DNA of 64,000 bases from Anoplopoma fimbria (lineage: Eukaryota > Chordata > Actinopteri > Perciformes > Anoplopomatidae). This document shows, piece after piece, positions 1 to 11,755 of the stretch; the stretch's first letter is position 1, and each line of letters starts with the position of its first letter. A program made the position numbers and the translations under genes. The stretch lies in contig NC_072467.1 in assembly GCF_027596085.1 (NCBI RefSeq), forward strand, positions 23,505 through 87,504. The letters are read 5' to 3'. The notes under the pieces were generated by a model, which worked only from the letters and a program-made list of their open reading frames with translations, was not told where the DNA came from and searched no databases.

Positions 1-60
1 TTAAACGGCCGGATGAAGCCATTTTAAAGTTACTGGAACTGAGTCTAACAAGGAATGATT

Positions 61-379
61 TTGAGTTCAATGAAAAATATTATCTCCAGATCCACGGCAC
101 AGCTATGGGCAAAAAATTCACCCGGCCTTTGCCAACCTATAAATGCGGTTTTGGGAGGAAACCGCTTTTATTAAGTGTAAAACCCTGCCATTACTGTACT
201 ACAGGTTTTTAGATGATATATTTGGGATCTGGGGGAACTCCATCACGGACTTTGAAAACTTTTTAATGGTTTTAGACTCGCCATTTCATCCACACAATGG
301 AGAAACCATTTTTTTATCAATCAAAATCATTGGCAACAATGTACAAAAAAGAGAAACTGGAAATAAAATCACAATTTAG
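61..379 (+). pseudogene. Penelope-like reverse transcriptase fragment, broken
   Basis: The forward translation has a YLQ-x-HGTAMG stretch followed, after a frame change, by a YYRFLDDIFGIW block. The second block carries the DD of the RT catalytic motif, and this spacing is typical of Penelope-like elements. Reading is broken near 117-145 by an apparent one-base indel and an in-frame TAA, so this is a dead remnant. The left end is cut by the window edge, and no GIY-YIG endonuclease region is visible downstream. The Penelope assignment rests on motif wording alone; another non-LTR RT remains possible. Confidence 0.6.
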
Positions 380-1500
380 ATTCATAAATTTGTTATGAAT
401 TTTAAATAAACATAACAGGCCGGATCCATGGGATGGGACCTGTACAGAAATAAGATGTACATATATATATATATATATATATTTTTTTTTTAATCTATTT
501 ATTGACCTGTTGCTTTGGATTATATGCATGCTTTTTACTCTCTTTTATGCATGTTTGAAATGTCACCTTTTTTAACCATGTTATTTATTGAGCACTCTTT
601 TGAACTCACTTGTCTGTTTTTATTTATTGAAGTACTTATTAGTACTTCACATGAGCACCTTTCTTGTACAGACACCCACCTCATGGTTTTAGCAATTGTA
701 TGTAAACCAGACTGGGCAGGTTCTCCTCAGCGGTACAGCAGACTGACTCCTGCTCCTGACCCACAGCCTTAAAGGAGGGGAACAAGAGACAATACAGGAG
801 TTGGGAATGAATGTGTCCAAAGAGTGTTATTGTATTGAACCCTCCGGGGCCTTTTATGGTGCATGCATTGTTTTTAACATGAATATTTATTTAAACTTTT
901 TAAGCACTGGCCCCTCTTATCCTTCCTTCCTTCCAGGCAGGAGACATGTCCCCAGCCAACGGATGGAAGTTCTGGGGGGAACAGTGAAATACTGTATTTT
1001 ATTCATTTTAATATTCTATTGTGTGATGTGCATGTATACCAACAACACCTACTTAGAATGCCTAGTCCCCAATACCTAGGCATTCTTTTATGAATTTCTT
1101 TTATGAATTTCTTTTATGAATTTCCTTTAAAAACTAATATGGACATAGAAACCTGACTCTTGGGCACTTACCTTCTCTTGTTTTACCTTCCATGGGCTGG
1201 AGACATGTCTCCAGCCAGCGGTAGAGGACCTGCGGAGACAAAGGAAAGGGTTTAACCACACCCACAACCCTTTCCTAAACCTAACCACACCACTGGTCCA
1301 GCCCTAACCCCAACCCTCTAGCCTTTTATTAGTTTTAACAGTATTTATCCCCTTGAATTGTTCCTTCCCTCCCTTCCCCAGTGTCTTTGTCTGGTTCTTG
1401 TATTTGTTTTATTTGTTTTATCCCCTTATTTTTTTATAAAAGGGTTGGTTTTAAAACACAGTAAAAAAGAAGATGGCCTGTGCCTGTGCACGCCCAACAC
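380..1500. other. AT-rich flank of the RT remnant with short direct repeats
   Basis: No gene is recognised. It contains a (TA)n run at about 461-482 and three tandem copies of a 13-base ATGAATTTCTTTT-like unit at about 1085-1126. Two diverged direct copies of a segment centred on GGAGACATGTC-CCAGCCA lie near 931-985 and 1180-1240. Small perfect hairpins sit at 1056-1085 (10-bp arms) and 1494-1513 (8-bp arms). The open frames here show no family resemblance. Confidence 0.5.
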
Positions 1501-1524
1501 CTTAGGGTGTTGGATACCCAGTTT

Positions 1525-1562
1525 TTAACCTAACCCTAACCTAACCTAACCCTAACCTAACC
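1525..1562. repeat. Short telomere-like CCCTAA/CCTAA tract
   Basis: About 38 bases consist of alternating CCTAA and CCCTAA units, the C-rich strand of the vertebrate telomere repeat with degenerate 5-base units mixed in. A looser run of CTAACC-type words occurs at about 1270-1320. It is short and directly abuts GC-rich tandem arrays, so it is either an interstitial telomeric relic or subtelomere-type sequence. Confidence 0.7.
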
Positions 1563-1680
1563 GCCGAACAACCACACCCCAACATCCAAGTACCTCACCC
1601 CAACGCGAACGCAGCACAGCAACCCCCAGACGGCGCACGCCCCCACGGATAACCTGTCGGTGCCAACAGGCCATCCGCAT

Positions 1681-1921
1681 GAAGCGTACACCACCAAGAG
1701 GTCACCACCGCAAGAGGTCACCACCAAGAGGTCACCACCGCAAGAGGTCACCACCACCAAGAGGTCACCACCAAGAGGTCACCACCGCAAGAGGTCACCA
1801 CCAAGAGGTCACCACCGCAAGAGGTCACCACCAAGAGGTCACCACCGCAAGAGGTCACCACCACCAAGAGGTCACCACCAAGAGGTCACCACCGCAAGAG
1901 GTCACCACCAAGAGGTCACCA
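1681..1921. repeat. Minisatellite, AAGAGGTCACCACC-type units
   Basis: Tandem array of 12-15 base units (CAAGAGGTCACC with CACCG or CAC spacers), often paired into a higher-order unit of about 27 bases. Units are multiples of three, so long frames stay open on both strands. These are not taken as genes. Confidence 0.9.
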
Positions 1922-1989
1922 TGCCGCGCCCACAGCGGCGCGCCCACAGCGCCGCGAAACGCCAGATACCAAAGCGCGGCCGCCCAACG

Positions 1990-2130
1990 GCACAACATGG
2001 CACAGTCCACCGCTCCCACACTGCCTCCTGCGCTAAACACAGTCCACCGCTCCCACACTGCCTCCTGCGCTAAACACAGTCCACCGCTCCCCCACCGGTG
2101 TCACTGCCTCCTGCGCCAAACACAGTCCAT
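1990..2130. repeat. Three-copy tandem repeat of about 40-50 bp
   Basis: Three partial copies of a unit containing AGTCCACCGCTCCC-CACTGCCTCCTGCG-AAACAC, the last one diverged by an insertion (CCGGTGT). It sits between two other minisatellites, making a composite tandem-repeat block. Confidence 0.85.
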
Positions 2131-2139
2131 GCAAATGAA

Positions 2140-2628
2140 CACCATGAACACCATGCACAAACAGACACTCCCCATGAACACCGGTGTCAACCCCAAAATC
2201 CAACGCCAAACACCATGCACACCATGAACACCATGAACACCATGCACACCATGAACACCATGAACACCATGCACACCATGCACACCATGCACAAAATGAA
2301 CACCATGAACACCATGCACACCATGAACACCATGCACAAAATGAACACCATGAACACCATGAACACCATGAACACCATGCACACCATGCACAAAATGAAC
2401 ACCATGCACACCATGAACACCATGCACACCATGCACAAAATGAACACCATGAACACACACATGAACACCATGCACACCATGCACAAAATGAACACCATGC
2501 ACACCATGAACACCATGAACACCATGCACACCATGCACAAAATGAACACCATGCACACCATGAACACCATGCACAAAATGCACAAAATGAACACCATGCA
2601 CACCATGAACACCATGCACAAAATGCAC
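2140..2628. repeat. 9-bp minisatellite CACCATGAA/CACCATGCA
   Basis: Roughly 490 bases of a 9-base unit alternating between CACCATGAA and CACCATGCA, with ACAAAATGA variants recurring at irregular intervals. Because the unit length is divisible by three, several frames are open on both strands and give His/Met/Asn- or Val/His/Gly-repeat translations. This is an expected artefact of the period. Confidence 0.95.
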
Positions 2629-2689
2629 CGAATCACAACTCCCAACACCCACGCCCCCTGAAGGCAACGGGGCCGAGGAAGACAAATCC

Positions 2690-3290
2690 CCTAAACCTGT
2701 TGGACTGTTGGATTTAATTTCTGGAAAGGGCTGCTGACAATCACCAGTTTTTTACACTACAGCTGCAGATTTGATGATAAAACATTTCTCACGTCTTAAC
2801 TTTTGCAGCTAAAAAAATATGGGTTGATAAAATATGCTATATCCTGATTATAAGTGAAAACTCACGAACATGTATGAATGGATTAACAACACCAGCCAAT
2901 AACATTTATAACAACCTCGTAATTAACTAAGTATTTATTTACCTCTTATAAATCCTGTACTTTTGAGCACTTACATTATGTTAGGGAGGCACTCGACGTA
3001 GTTGTATTTCTGTGCGTGTTCCTGTCCCACAAGGTTTCCAGTGGAGGTGGGAATGTCAGGTGACCGCGGGGAGCCAATAGCCAGGAGAGTTTCAGGTGTC
3101 GCTCCAGGTGGAGTTGATCAACCAGAAAGCTGACGTCTGCGTCGTCACAAAGGCTGCACGGCTCCACGCAATGTAATGAAACTGTAATAATCAGTATTTT
3201 GTAGGTTGTGATGTAGATTTACAGAAACAAAAACTCTTCACTTTGCTCACTCGTCACCTGGGGAAGAAGGGAGAGGAAGACTTAAGGCTC
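2690..3290. other. Upstream flank of the double-Ig receptor gene
   Basis: Non-repetitive sequence containing the presumed promoter and 5' UTR of the receptor gene that starts at 3291. No TATA box is convincing. A minus-strand open frame at 2976-3167 was not recognised as any protein and is not called. Confidence 0.4.
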
Positions 3291-6200
3291 ATGGCTCTGA
3301 TTTTATTCGCTTTTATTCTGGTGTTTACCGGGAAATGGGACAAGTCCGTCCTTGCAGAGGGTAAGGATGCAGAAAAATAAACATTATGCACTTTCATTTA
3401 TGTCATGTATAATATATATATAACAATAAAGTGTCAACCTATAACATATGATATATTATAGGTTGACACTTTATTGGTAAGTAAGGGGGGTTTTTTTTAA
3501 TTGTTTTTGGTATATTTGTCCATTTAAAGTGTTAGTCACGGTTGGGTTTGTGGGATGCTGGATGTCTAAATACCAGGTCAGTGCACATGTGGTCAGTGTG
3601 TACAGGGTCACATGCTGTTGCTTGGAAACATGAGGTCTTCAGCCGGACTTTGGACCCGGATGAGTGTCACTTTGTTTGAGAAACGGTTAAAAAAAGAATA
3701 AAGCAAAAGGGAAGTCAAACAGGAACCAGAGAGGGCAGTTGTGCTGGTTCCAGTCACAGTCAATATCTAGAAGAACAGGTCCAGATTCATAGGGAAGCTC
3801 TCAGTAGTTAGATTGTCTGACATGTATTTTATAAATCTGTTGTGGATAGTAAGTTGTTTGCATTGAACATGTCCTGAAAGAACAATAAGAAAATCCAGTG
3901 GTTTTTTTATTCCTCCTTTTGTCTAAGTCAGCAAAACACCCTTTCGCTCAAAGTTTGCCAGGGTGAGAGAGTAAACAAGTTCACCTTCATGCACCATTAG
4001 ACACTCAGTCTTTGCCCAAAGCTACTATCAGCCTTCTGGAGCTGCACAAAGTGTATGCAAACTGTTAACATCCACATATGGTAGGAAAACTGCCTCTCAA
4101 AAGGAATCTAAGTCACTTAAAGATATTTTGCTTGCTGCACGTATTTAATCACAAAACATGAAAACAGTTTCGTAATTATGTCATTATTAAAATTCAATCG
4201 AGAGATCAGAGTCAGTTTTAGTTGGCTTGTTTGGTTGAACCACTTTTTTTTAATCTCAATTTGTAGCTCAGTCTTGTGTGGATGAGAGCCGGTTTAAGGA
4301 GCTAGTACTCTATGTGGGGCAGCAAGGGCCTCCGTATCGGCTGAACTGCCCTCTGGAGCCCGAGAGCTCCCTACAGCCCCAGCTGACCTGGCAGAAGGAC
4401 TGCCAGCAGCTCCCTACTCAGGCAGGGACGGCCTACCTGGAGTTTCCCAGCCTCAGCTTGCAAGATCAAGGGAATTACACCTGTGTGCAACAGAGCAACA
4501 GCACAGCCTCATTCACTGTGCGTCTCATAGTTAAAGGTAAGTATTATTTCCACATGTAATGAAGTCACACAGTAAGTATTATCTATCCCTGAAGTAAACA
4601 TGGTGCTTTTAGGGGGGTGTTGAAAGGGCTAGTTGAACGACTACACCTGCAAGGACGCATTTAATTTCAGCATGTCCTCCAGCTGCAGTCTCAGACTTTA
4701 CCTGGCAGTGCACATGAAGGCCTCTATTGTCTGGAGCTCCTGCAGTGGACACAGATAACAGTGTAATGTCTTTCCACAGAGTCTCAGTGCTCCAAAGCCC
4801 CAGAATTTAAAACGAATGGGGGCTCGAACGGACCCCATAGGAATGTGGACTGCACTGTGACGCTGAACTGCACCGCCCTCCTCCAATGGGACCCGAAAGA
4901 AGAGCACTGTGACGCCACGCTGCAGTGGAGTAAAGACGGCCAACCCCTCACCAATCAAACAGATTACACGCAGAACACCTCCTCATGGTGAATTGAAGCT
5001 TCTTTTTTTGTTTTTCGAATACCAGTTACATGCACCTGTATTTAAAATGTATTTTCAAAGTGAGGTCAAGTTTTCTGTCCTGAATATCAGGTTTCCTGCT
5101 GCCGGCCAGCTGATGGTAAACAGTCTGCTGGTGATCAACATCACAGAGCGGGATGCCTTTGGGCTCTACAGCTGCACAGTGAGGAACATTTCTTCTGATT
5201 TCAGCCTGCCGTACTCAAGTAAGACTACTAAAGATACCTATGTATAGATTACCCATCCATAGATGAAACAGGCACACAAATGTGACAACAAAGGTTAGAG
5301 AAAACAGTGAAAAACCAGACTCCATAAATACAGAGGAGCTGTGGTTATGTGCATTATTTTATTTTTATCTGCTCATCATAAACCATATGAAAGTGTATTG
5401 TAGACACGATCAGTGTGCTGTGGAGCAGGAGAAAGTCAACCAGCTCCACACACTTTGTCAACCGTCACACGTCCATTAATACCACAGACACACAGATACA
5501 TTAAGTCTGCATCGTATTACAGTGTTTTGGCTGGAAGCCTGGCCCAGCGAGTCATCCACAACATGTATTGATTCAGAATAATGTTACTTATCCCTGAATT
5601 AACTGTGCATTAAACATGTGTTCAGTACACACTCAACTGACAAAATCCATATTCCGTAGTTTAAGTACTGGTTGTTTATTTTATGCTTATTTTTTTCACA
5701 GACACTTTTGTGTGCTCAGAAGGCCCAAACCACACATCTGCTGTTATAGCAGCCATGGTCCTCCTCTTCCTCCTGGCTGTAGCTGCTGTTTTGTACTCCA
5801 GGTGCCACTTGAACTTCAAACTCTTGTACAGGAACTCCTACGGAGACTACGAACTCAATGGTGAGGCCTCTAAAGTGATAAAAGGTCGCTATAACCATGT
5901 ATACGACTGTACAGTTGTATTAACACCACTGGTTTGTTTCTGTCTCCATGTCTTAAGACGGCAAATTGTATGATGCCTATATCTCCTATGTGAACAATGA
6001 TCATGACAGGAAGTTTGTCAACTTTATTCTAAAACCTCACCTGGAGAATAAAATTGTGGCCAAGGTGCACCTCAATGATAACGACATCTTACCTGGCTCA
6101 GGTAAGATTTCTCTCTGTTGGTCTTTATGGGAATTAAAGGGAGATACTGATATATATATATACAATCCATTGTTTATGCAGTTGCTCTTGGTTTTAATCT

Positions 6201-9188
6201 TCACATTCCAGCATCTTTCCCAGTCTGCTGTTGCTGTCATAATCTGTTATTCTAGTGCCTGTTTCAACCACTTTGAAATATGCAAGATGAAATTTGCAAC
6301 ATGAGTTAATCTTGAGACGTTTCTCAATCAAAACAAATGCCTCACACTTATACATTTGCAAATGCATCTATAATTTGCAAGCAGCAATCATCTGTGTGAC
6401 CATTTGCAATCTGTTTGTTAGAACTTTATGTGAAACAGGCACCTGGGTAAAAAATAGACGGATGAAGTTGCCCATTTTTTAAGCAAAGCACAACATTTTT
6501 ATTTGTCTCCAGAACCTTCTGCAGAGCTGCTAATGAACATAAGTCGCTCTCGCCGTTTGATCGTGTTGCTCTCTTATGCTTACCTCGAGCAGGACTGGTG
6601 CTCCAATAACTTCAGGTCAGACGAATTTTATCTATAAACGGCACTTTATATATAAAACTGAATAAAATGACTGTGGCACCATTACAATATACCACTTGAT
6701 GTCAGTGTTGCTGCAATTTAGAGCAGTGTCTCCAGGATGTCCTATCATGACATACTGTAGCTGTGTGTGTTTTCAGGCAGGGCCTTCTGCACTTGTTGGA
6801 GTTGTGTCAGCGGCCCATCCTCATCATGTTGGAGGGTCAGTCCAAACGCATGAGGCCTGAGATCAAGCAGCTGCTCAGTGAGCACCAGCACCGCCTCACC
6901 GTACTCACCTGGAAGCACAACTCTGTGGTAAGATCCACAACAATACCCATTAATGCTTTCTGAGCAAACAAACACCAATAACACAACATCAATAACACAA
7001 AAAATACATCCTGAGATATTTTAAACACCAATATGTTTCCCTCAAAAAATACCCCTAAAGTTAAATTGGGTTTCAGCCAACTTGCATTGAATTCATATAT
7101 TATTGTATCCATATGTGCAAAATATCTATAATATTTATGGGTAGTGTCTGCACTCTATCTTTCACTTAGAGCATGTTGTGTTTCCTTTGAAGCCACATTA
7201 CACATTACCATTACATTAAAATAATTATGTGAAAAAACTTCACTAAAGATCATTAAAAGCCTCTTTGAAATTGGTTTTAAATCATTTTTCCAATACATTA
7301 AATATTCATGACTAATTCAGCAACAGATTTTTGAAAAAAACACCTTAAATATCAGTTCTTATTGAAATGTTGTCTTTTTAGTGACAATAAAAATTGTTAT
7401 CTCTGTAGAAATGTGTTTCAATATAAATTAATAAATATACTTGTGATTTAAAATTTGAAATATACAGTATGTACTATGTATGATGATACATGTTAGTCAG
7501 GCTTCTGCAGTTGAGAGTTTGGTTCAGTTTGACTATTAAATGGCGGAGTTTAATGGGTCGTGTTCGGTTCCTGTGTGTTTTCGGTTTCTGCAGACTCCTT
7601 CCTCAGTCTTCTGGAGGGAGCTGGCCTTAGCGATGCCTCGCAGAGTCGTCTTCCGCAGTGAGTCTGCAGGCGACCCTCAGACTGTCCTACAAGATGACAA
7701 GGACCCCATGCTGACCCTCGACTCCGACTACCTGGACTGCCGCTCAGACACAGACCCTGCTGGAGATCTGGGTAAGAACAACAGCCACAGTACTAGAAAA
7801 ATCCTCCAGTTCTGATGTTTGGTTCACTCTTCACTCTATTTGCATATGCAAACAAAAGAAATGCATATTAGAGCTGCGCTACCTTGCATAAATGAATGTG
7901 AGGTTTACGACTGTTTGGTTTTATATTGTTGAGGCAAGCACGCTCACGTTCAACAGCTCTACACCAGAGACGTAAATGCTTGTCAGGTGTTTGGCATTTC
8001 ATGTACTTTTGTTGCATGAGTATTACAATATAAAAAGTTATGGCCTATATGCAACAATCTCAACCTGATAGAGACTCTTTTCTCTTTTTCGTCACACAGT
8101 GTTGCTTTGAAAACTGATGTAGTTTGAGACTAGTTTGAATATACAAACATGGATTCATCTACAGTTAATCTTTAACTTAATTTTAAGGAAATCATATCAC
8201 ATGATGAGCTAGCACATTTTTTTTTTAGAGACATATGAAACAAATGCCTTTTATTTCAAAAGAATAGCATTTGCTTATGTACTTGCAGAAAGTTAGATGA
8301 ATAGATCAATACCACTTTATTATCCTTCACCAAAATATGAAGTTACATTTGTTTATCTTGGTTAAGCACAAAGAATGGAAACGGGTAACGCCTGACTCTG
8401 TCCAAAGGTAACATAATCCACCTATCAGCATCTCTAGAGCTCAACAATTAACACATAATCTTCGTTTGTTTAGTCAGTTCAGACTTGTATAGACTACAGG
8501 TTGTCTCACAGTGACTTAATCATTTCATAAATTACTGGGCAGCAATTATTCCAGGACCTAACCCCACGTAAAAACACTCTTTACAGATGTTGGTAAATCA
8601 GTTTTGTTATCTTTGTAACAAAGTTTTTGACTCTGTCTGCAAGCTAAGCTAAGCTAACAGGCGGCTGGTTGTAGTTTCACAATGTGAATGCGACAAATAT
8701 GAGAGTGGTATCAATCTTCTTATCTAGATCCCGGAAAGTGGGGAAAAACTGTTTCACAAAGATTCCTTGTGTGACTCATACAAAGTGCAGCTTTGTATGA
8801 GTCACAGTATACTCAGAATGTATTTTAACCTGAAGAAAATATGTATGAATGAAACAATATATATCTTTTTTTAATTCAGGGTAGATTATTAATTTACATT
8901 AAAATCATGGTGCAGCCCAAACAGTACAACACTTCAGCAGTGAATAATAAAACGTAATATAACGTATTTGCATTTATTTGGGAGAGATGTTTCACCTTTG
9001 CTCTTCCTGCTGCAGGGCTGCGCCTCCCTGTGTACAAGGCTTTGGCCTTTAAGGCTCCGGTCCTCCCTGCTGCTCCCATCACTGCAGCCGAGCCCAAATC
9101 CTCGGACATCGACGTGTCGGACCTGGGATCACGCAACTATGGAGCCCGCTCAGACTTTTACTGCCTGGTCACTGAGGAGGACATGTGA
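3291..9188 (+). CDS. digirr: Double-Ig IL-1R/TIR inhibitory receptor (SIGIRR-like, DIGIRR)
   Basis: Ten coding exons join in frame to 527 aa: 3291-3360, 4267-4536, 4780-4987, 5091-5218, 5702-5860, 5958-6101, 6513-6615, 6777-6927, 7594-7771, 9016-9188; all introns are GT-AG. Residues 1-23 form a hydrophobic signal peptide. Ig domain 1 is residues 24-113 and Ig domain 2 about 114-226, each with a Cys pair and several NxS/T sites. The membrane segment is about 238-257 and the TIR domain starts at 282 (box 1 YDAYISY). The C-terminal tail [19 protein letters not shown] is nearly identical to mammalian SIGIRR. Human SIGIRR has one Ig domain and is about 410 aa; the extra Ig domain matches the fish DIGIRR described as an inhibitor of IL-1 signalling. 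In box 3, [10 protein letters not shown], the Arg-Tyr pair of signalling IL-1 receptors is Ala-Leu (422-423), in line with a non-signalling inhibitor. Which fish paralogue name applies is the main doubt. Confidence 0.92.
3424..3476. repeat. Perfect 21-bp inverted repeat (hairpin)
   Basis: Arms 3424-3444 and 3456-3476 are exact reverse complements around an 11-base AT-rich loop; the arms begin CAATAAAGTGTCAACC. It lies in intron 1 of the receptor gene. It could be the remnant of a small palindromic transposon. Confidence 0.9.
8390..8765. repeat. Dispersed fish repeat with TAAGCTAAGCTAAC core
   Basis: In intron 9 of the receptor gene. It contains, in order, CTGTCCAAAGGTAACATAATCC, an AT-rich middle, GCTAAGCTAAGCTAAC, and GAGAGTGGTATCAATCTTCT. 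This ordered set of words recurs at 15290-15430 and 16640-16860 in this window and is familiar as a high-copy non-autonomous repeat in percomorph genomes. The family name is not assigned. Confidence 0.7.
8770..8806. repeat. Perfect 16-bp hairpin
   Basis: TGTGACTCATACAAAG (8770-8785) is followed by five loop bases and its exact reverse complement (8791-8806). It lies in receptor intron 9, immediately after the dispersed repeat, and may be that repeat's end structure. Confidence 0.9.
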
Positions 9189-9307
9189 TCCACACTCCCC
9201 TCACTGCTACTGATCTCTACACCTACATGGAGATCTTCATTGTCACTCCTTTATAGTTATCTAGTAAATAGATTTTTTTTTTCTTTTATGTACAGTATGT
9301 TGTTGAA

Positions 9308-9313
9308 ATAAAA
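9308..9313 (+). terminator. Poly(A) signal AATAAA of the receptor gene
   Basis: A canonical AATAAA lies 120 bases after the stop codon, followed by T-rich sequence. This gives a 3' UTR of roughly 140 bases. Confidence 0.7.
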
Positions 9314-9329
9314 GTGTTACCTTTTTCTG

Positions 9330-10010
9330 TTTCCACTTACCAAAGACTAATTTTTTATTGTTTTTCGTATTTTTTACTGTTGTGTAAAATATTTTATGAT
9401 AAATTGTACAAGAAATTGTCTGAAATACTTGTTTTAATCAGACAAAGAAGAAATGTTTAATTTGTCATTTAACTGCTAACATCTCTCATAAAGTCCCCAG
9501 CAGAGGGAAGAGTGATGTGAGATAGGATGAAGGAATTCAGTTTCATAATTTTTACAACTGAAAGTACACAGAGGTTCAGGACCCACAACACTGGTATCTG
9601 TTTGTAAACCAGTCAGCTAAAGCAGGAGAACGCTCACGACTGAAGAGGGCATAGTTCTTGACATTTCTCTACAGGTAGGTTTCTGTGTGTGATGTTAACA
9701 GACTGATAACATAGCAATCACGCTAATAAAGCAGTTTGACAAAAAACCTGGTTATTTCTCTCTTAGGGGGCTGATGATCTTTGTCCTCATGGAGAAATGA
9801 TTACAGTACCTACATTGAAATAAGAGACTAAATAAGGGTGCAGCAGGGAACGTCTGGTATTGTTCCTGTCTGAGCAGGAGCAAATATGTAAACAGGGAGT
9901 GGCCAACATTTCACCACCCTACTGTCAACTATTATAGTTACAGTATTCACTGCAGCACACACACACACACACAGAAATGTTTAAAAATGACATTTCACTT
10001 CCAAATCTTT
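9330..10010. other. Spacer between convergent genes
   Basis: No gene is seen between the receptor 3' end (+) and the pkp3 3' end (-). It contains a CTCF-like CCAGCAGAGGG motif near 9497 and a short (CA) run near 9957-9974. Confidence 0.5.
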
Positions 10011-10013
10011 CAC

Positions 10014-10019
10014 TTTATT
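10014..10019 (-). terminator. Candidate poly(A) signal of pkp3
   Basis: TTTATT on the plus strand is AATAAA on the minus strand, about 1.1 kb beyond the pkp3 stop. It is the best candidate for ending a 3' UTR covering 10000-11117. Confidence 0.45.
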
Positions 10020-11117
10020 AGCTGAAAAATATTCAGATGATACATCTGCTTGTACACAACATAAAAGCAAATATAAAACAGTAAGAAGCCACACAGAAAC
10101 ACAAGGTCACCATTCATGCCTCAAGGCAGTAATAACTATAACTGATTCAAGAGTTTTGTATGAATACTTACAAGTTAAACAAATAAAATGAAAATATTAA
10201 ACTTGACAATCTATTTAAGTTTCAATAAGGTCTAAATGTTAAGTGATAGATTTAGCAATAGCAAGACCTTCAATACAAAACAAATATGTGTTCTGAAATC
10301 AAAGGTAGGGTTGAATCCCTTTCACCCCTGGTGAACTCATGGCACTCCATGAGTTCTGTTTGACAAAGCAATTACAAATGTAACTCATCAGCATTTTATA
10401 TGACAAGAACGGGATTGCGCAAGTTTAAAAAGCACATAACTAGTACAAAAGTCGACTTTGGAGGGATAATCATTATCAACAGATTTCCGAATCGAAGATC
10501 CACAATTCTAAAAACATCCTGTGGTTTACATTCAATTATAACTCTGTTAATATTTTGACTCATTTATAAACACATATTCATCTCTCCATAATCTACGAAT
10601 ACAAATTACGCAACATATAAAACATTTGATTTCTGTGTAAAATAAGAAGCAATATTTACAAAAATACACTTGTTGGCATTTCTGCTGTGATTGAGTTGCA
10701 ACAGTGAAAAGACAAGGCACAAGTGTCCACCATACTGTCCATCAACAGTTGCTCAACTGGCAGAAACAGAAAGTTTCAACTGAATACATCCCTGATTCCA
10801 AAACTAAAACATACAGTGTTAAAAAGAGGAAATGGTTAAGGTGCACTCATTTGTATCAGAATCCATCAGTAGTCCAGCGTACCGGATCCACATTTCTTGA
10901 ACTGTCCGTCAATTTAAAACACACAGCAAGTCCTTTTTCCATCGGGGTGATCCTCCATCAATAGTGTGCATGTTGTCGTCATAAAAGTATGGCAGATAAG
11001 AACTGAACCTACGCTATCTTTGAATAATATAAACAGTCTATTTACTCCACAGGCGGCTGGTGGAGTGTGGGCCTGATCACTGTTAAAGAAGTGAACTTGT
11101 ATGGCCTTACTTTTATT

Positions 11118-11539
11118 TTAGATGGTCATATCTGCAAAATCCGGTCTTGTATAACCTTTCTGTAAAGCAAAGAAACAAACAAGATAGTGTTAAAAAGTGT
11201 AGAAAAAGGACTGATTCAAACATTAATTATACTGTACACCACAGAGGTGTAAACAACAGCTCCCTTGATTTTGAAATTTTGACCTGGAGTTACACAATTC
11301 AGTGTTTGAATAGCTACATTTTTGTGAATGTACATGTTTTTTTGTAACAGTTGGCGGGAAAATGTATCTTGGGATTAAAAGTGAATGTAAGACAAGCTTT
11401 AATGCATTTTTTTGTTCTGTTGGGACTTGTTTGTTAGGAAATAAGATGAACACCACACCCTTGGGAGGGGCAAGTCGTGATCTGCAAAAGGCAGAAAGCG
11501 CACAGCACCTGATCCCGCCCAAGACATTGACACGCCTTG

Positions 11540-11575
<36 letters not shown>

Positions 11576-11680
11576 GTGTGTGTTGAAAGAGCAGCAGTGT
11601 GAAATGTCAGAGATATATGGGTTTTGAACATGTTCCACCCAACTGACAAAGGAATTGCAGAGGGAGAGGAATGTCATTTG

Positions 11681-11755
<75 letters not shown>

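Noticed and set aside
1557..2073. Open frames with RSPPQEVTT or VVTSCGGDL repeats
   Set aside because: Products of the 12-15 bp minisatellite with a period divisible by three.
2098..2685. Long open frames on both strands with His/Met/Asn or Val/His/Gly repeats
   Set aside because: The 9-base tandem unit keeps frames open by arithmetic; there is no conserved domain, and both strands are equally open.
2976..3167. 63-residue minus-strand frame
   Set aside because: No recognisable family, no splice context that joins it to a neighbour, and it lies in the receptor gene's upstream flank.
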